A stretch of 52,948 nucleotides of DNA from Ruminiclostridium sp. (lineage in GTDB: Bacteria; Bacillota; Clostridia; Oscillospirales; Oscillospiraceae), in NCBI GenBank assembly GCA_022792035.1, contig JAAWAE010000019.1:1-52948 (forward strand), given 5' to 3'. The notes below the pieces were generated by a model that worked only from the letters and a program-made list of their open reading frames with translations, was not told the origin of the DNA and ran no database searches. The position numbers and the translations under genes are program-made. Positions within the stretch are counted from its first letter, which is position 1, and the number at the start of each line of letters is the position of its first letter. Shown here in pieces: positions 51,298 through 52,948 of this stretch.

Positions 51298-52242
51298 TCA
51301 GGGCGTGTCGTCGTTTTGCGGGGCTTGCGTCTCCTGGGGACAGCCGGCGCAGCCGCCCTGGGCGTCGGCAGAGGGACAGCCGGCACAGCCCCCGGCCGCG
51401 TCCTGGTCCTCTCCCCCGGCAGGCGCTTCCTCCTCCTCTTCCTCCGGGGGTGGAGGGGGCTGGGGGATGCCGTCGTTGATGGACAGGGCCATGCTCTGGG
51501 ACAGGAAGAGGAAGGCCATGGCCAGGGTTATGGCCACGTCATACAGCGGCTGGCCGTCCCCCAAGATCATGATGCAGAAAGCCGTGGCCTCCCCGGAGAA
51601 GAACAGGGCCGAGGAGACGCTGCCGTTTCCAAAGCCGAAGCCGGCGGTGACGGCAGAGGCCAGCATGGCAAAGACCACCGCGAAGAGCGCCAGCATATAC
51701 CGGTCCACGAAGGGGTCCTTGGCCCACTCCTGGTAGTTGGCCACCACCCAGAAACAGGCGGCGATGCCCGGCATGGAGAGCAGGTAGGGATTGGGCGCCT
51801 CCCCCCGCAGCATGGACAGGGCGATGAGGAAGACGGCGGCGGCGGCGATGAGGGCCAGGACACCCAGGATCAGGCGTCCCTCCCCCACGCTGGGCTGGCC
51901 CAGGATATCCACGGTCCTATGGGTGTAGGCCCACAGGTGGAGGAACCCGGCGGCGGCCATCAAAAACGCGCCGCCCAGGAGGGTCACCTTGCTGGGCAGG
52001 TCCGGGGGGGCGAAGGCGGCGGTGTAGCGCTTGGGGAAGCACTCATGCTTCCCGCCGCTGAGGAAGAACAGCGCCAGGGCCAGCACCACGCAGAACACCC
52101 ACATGGGCACGCTGTAAATGCTGTCTCGGATGGGCAGGCCCGTGCCCGGCTCGAAGCCGCGGCGCAGGTAGATCTGCCGCAGCACCAAGCCCAGGATGCC
52201 CCCCGCGACGGATAGGATGGGGATATACCTTGCTTTTCTCAT
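51298..52242 (-). CDS. Polytopic membrane protein with a cysteine-rich tail (314 aa)
   Basis: Function not recognised. About eight hydrophobic helices over ~1-260 (for example VPMWVFCVVLALALFFL, VTLLGGAFLMAAAGFLHLWA, LILGVLALIAAAAVFLIAL). The C-terminal ~50 residues switch to proline, then glutamate runs, then two copies of GGCAGCP, giving two CxxC pairs. Such a tail could bind a metal or be lipid/redox modified; this is only a guess. ATG at 52240-52242 after AAGGAG. It sits 19 bp after proS and 23 bp before metG and is probably co-transcribed with both. Confidence 0.78.
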   Translation of the reverse strand: MRKARYIPILSVAGGILGLVLRQIYLRRGFEPGTGLPIRDSIYSVPMWVFCVVLALALFFLSGGKHECFPKRYTAAFAPPDLPSKVTLLGGAFLMAAAGFLHLWAYTHRTVDILGQPSVGEGRLILGVLALIAAAAVFLIALSMLRGEAPNPYLLSMPGIAACFWVVANYQEWAKDPFVDRYMLALFAVVFAMLASAVTAGFGFGNGSVSSALFFSGEATAFCIMILGDGQPLYDVAITLAMAFLFLSQSMALSINDGIPQPPPPPEEEEEEAPAGGEDQDAAGGCAGCPSADAQGGCAGCPQETQAPQNDDTP

Positions 52243-52261
52243 GTTGGTCTCCTTCACAGAT

Positions 52262-52948
52262 TCAATAGGCCACGCCCCAGTAAATCATCTTTTTCGCGGC
52301 CCGGCCGCAGATGGGGCAGGTGTCCGCCAGGTGCTCCTGGGCGAAGGGGACGCAGCGGGAGGTCATCCCGGCCTCCTCCTTCATCTTCAGCTCACAGTCC
52401 AGCTCTCCGCACCACATGGTTTTGATGAACCCGCCGTGCTGGGCCTGGAGCTGCTTTGCCTCTTCCAGGGAGAAGGCGGGGAAGATGTGGTCCTCCAGGT
52501 TGCGCTTGGCCCGGTCGTACAGGCCCTGGTGGATGGCCTGGAGCGTTTCCGGCACAGCGGTTTCCAGCGCGGCCAAGTCGATAAAACGCTTCTCGCCGCT
52601 GTCCCGGCGCACCAGGACACACTGGCCCTTTTCGATATCCTTGGGTCCCAGCTCGACGCGCAGGGGCACCCCCTTCATCTCATACTCGGCGGCCTTCCAG
52701 CCCATGGACTGGTCGGAATCGTCCATCTTGGCCCGGATGCCCGCCGCCTGCAGCCGCGCCAGCAGGGCCCGGGCAGCGTCCAAAACCCCTTCCTTGTGCT
52801 GGGCCACGGGGATGACCATGGCCTGGATGGGGGCGATGCGGGGGGGCAGGACTAAGCCGCTGTTGTCCCCGTGGGTCATGATGATGCCGCCGATCATCCG
52901 GGTGGAGACCCCCCAGGAGGTCTGGTGGGGATAGTGGAGGGTGTTGTC
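52262..52948 (-). CDS. proS: Prolyl-tRNA synthetase, C-terminal part (cut by window edge)
   Basis: The last ~228 residues of a type 3 (eukaryotic/archaeal-like, no editing insert) ProRS. It begins in motif 3 territory (TSWGVSTRMIGGIIMTHGD), then LPPRIAPIQAMVIPV, the anticodon-binding domain, and the extra C-terminal zinc-binding domain typical of this type (MWCGELDCELKMK, DTCPICGRAAKK) ending in the conserved tyrosine. The start lies beyond the right edge. Confidence 0.95.
   Translation of the reverse strand, partial: DNTLHYPHQTSWGVSTRMIGGIIMTHGDNSGLVLPPRIAPIQAMVIPVAQHKEGVLDAARALLARLQAAGIRAKMDDSDQSMGWKAAEYEMKGVPLRVELGPKDIEKGQCVLVRRDSGEKRFIDLAALETAVPETLQAIHQGLYDRAKRNLEDHIFPAFSLEEAKQLQAQHGGFIKTMWCGELDCELKMKEEAGMTSRCVPFAQEHLADTCPICGRAAKKMIYWGVAY

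Overview
The window reads as chromosomal DNA of a high-GC, S-layer-bearing member of the Bacillota, most likely a gut Clostridia/Oscillospiraceae-type anaerobe (inference). Pointers are a leucine T-box, a SpoVK-type AAA+ protein, RqcP, YhaO/YhaN- and YmdB-type genes, SLH-domain surface proteins, strong GGAGG ribosome binding sites and SigA-like promoters. No rRNA, tRNA, CRISPR array, IS element or phage gene was seen. Both ends cut through genes (gdhA on the left, proS on the right).

Layout. 1-2.8 kb: start of gdhA, an anchored hypothetical protein and a lipoprotein shaped like a penicillin-binding protein that has lost its catalytic motifs. 2.85-5.86 kb: a lower-GC block with an ECF sigma factor, a DUF4367 membrane partner and three exported proteins; the two transcription units share the same two-block upstream element. 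5.98-10.8 kb: an SLH-anchored polysaccharide deacetylase, a tandem array of GC-rich hairpins, then proB-proA-gtrA. 10.8-16.2 kb: leucine genes on the minus strand (leuA under a T-box; leuC-leuD-leuB from its own promoter). 16.3-24 kb: a compact histidine operon, hisZGDCBHAF-IE, interrupted twice by a ~90-bp hairpin repeat. 24-25.5 kb: a TNT-type toxin and its probable immunity gene, then a LysR-family remnant. 25.5-30 kb: a nitrate/sulfonate-type ABC transporter, mntP and an SLH protein. 30-34.6 kb: a SpoVK-like ATPase with a small partner, divergent from a zinc-ribbon/Ig-like membrane protein. 34.7-40 kb: a MaoC-like hydratase, two type II toxin-antitoxin pairs, a patatin-like lipase and a BlaR1-like metalloprotease with CopY/BlaI-type operators but no repressor gene beside it. 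40-45 kb: ymdB-like, sbcD/yhaO-like, yhaN-like, lepB and rqcP. 45-49 kb: a TRAP transporter operon ending in diaminopropionate ammonia-lyase. 49.3-52.9 kb: metG, a membrane protein with a CxxC tail, and proS.

Amino acid supply is the main theme: proline, leucine and histidine biosynthesis, glutamate dehydrogenase, a diaminopropionate uptake/degradation unit and two aminoacyl-tRNA synthetases. Between these conserved operons sit small accessory cassettes. The most interesting are the ECF-sigma exported-protein regulon, the stand-alone TNT toxin/immunity pair, the covarying hairpin repeat family, the inactive PBP-like lipoprotein, and the orphan BlaR1-like sensor. GC contrasts are judged by eye, not computed.
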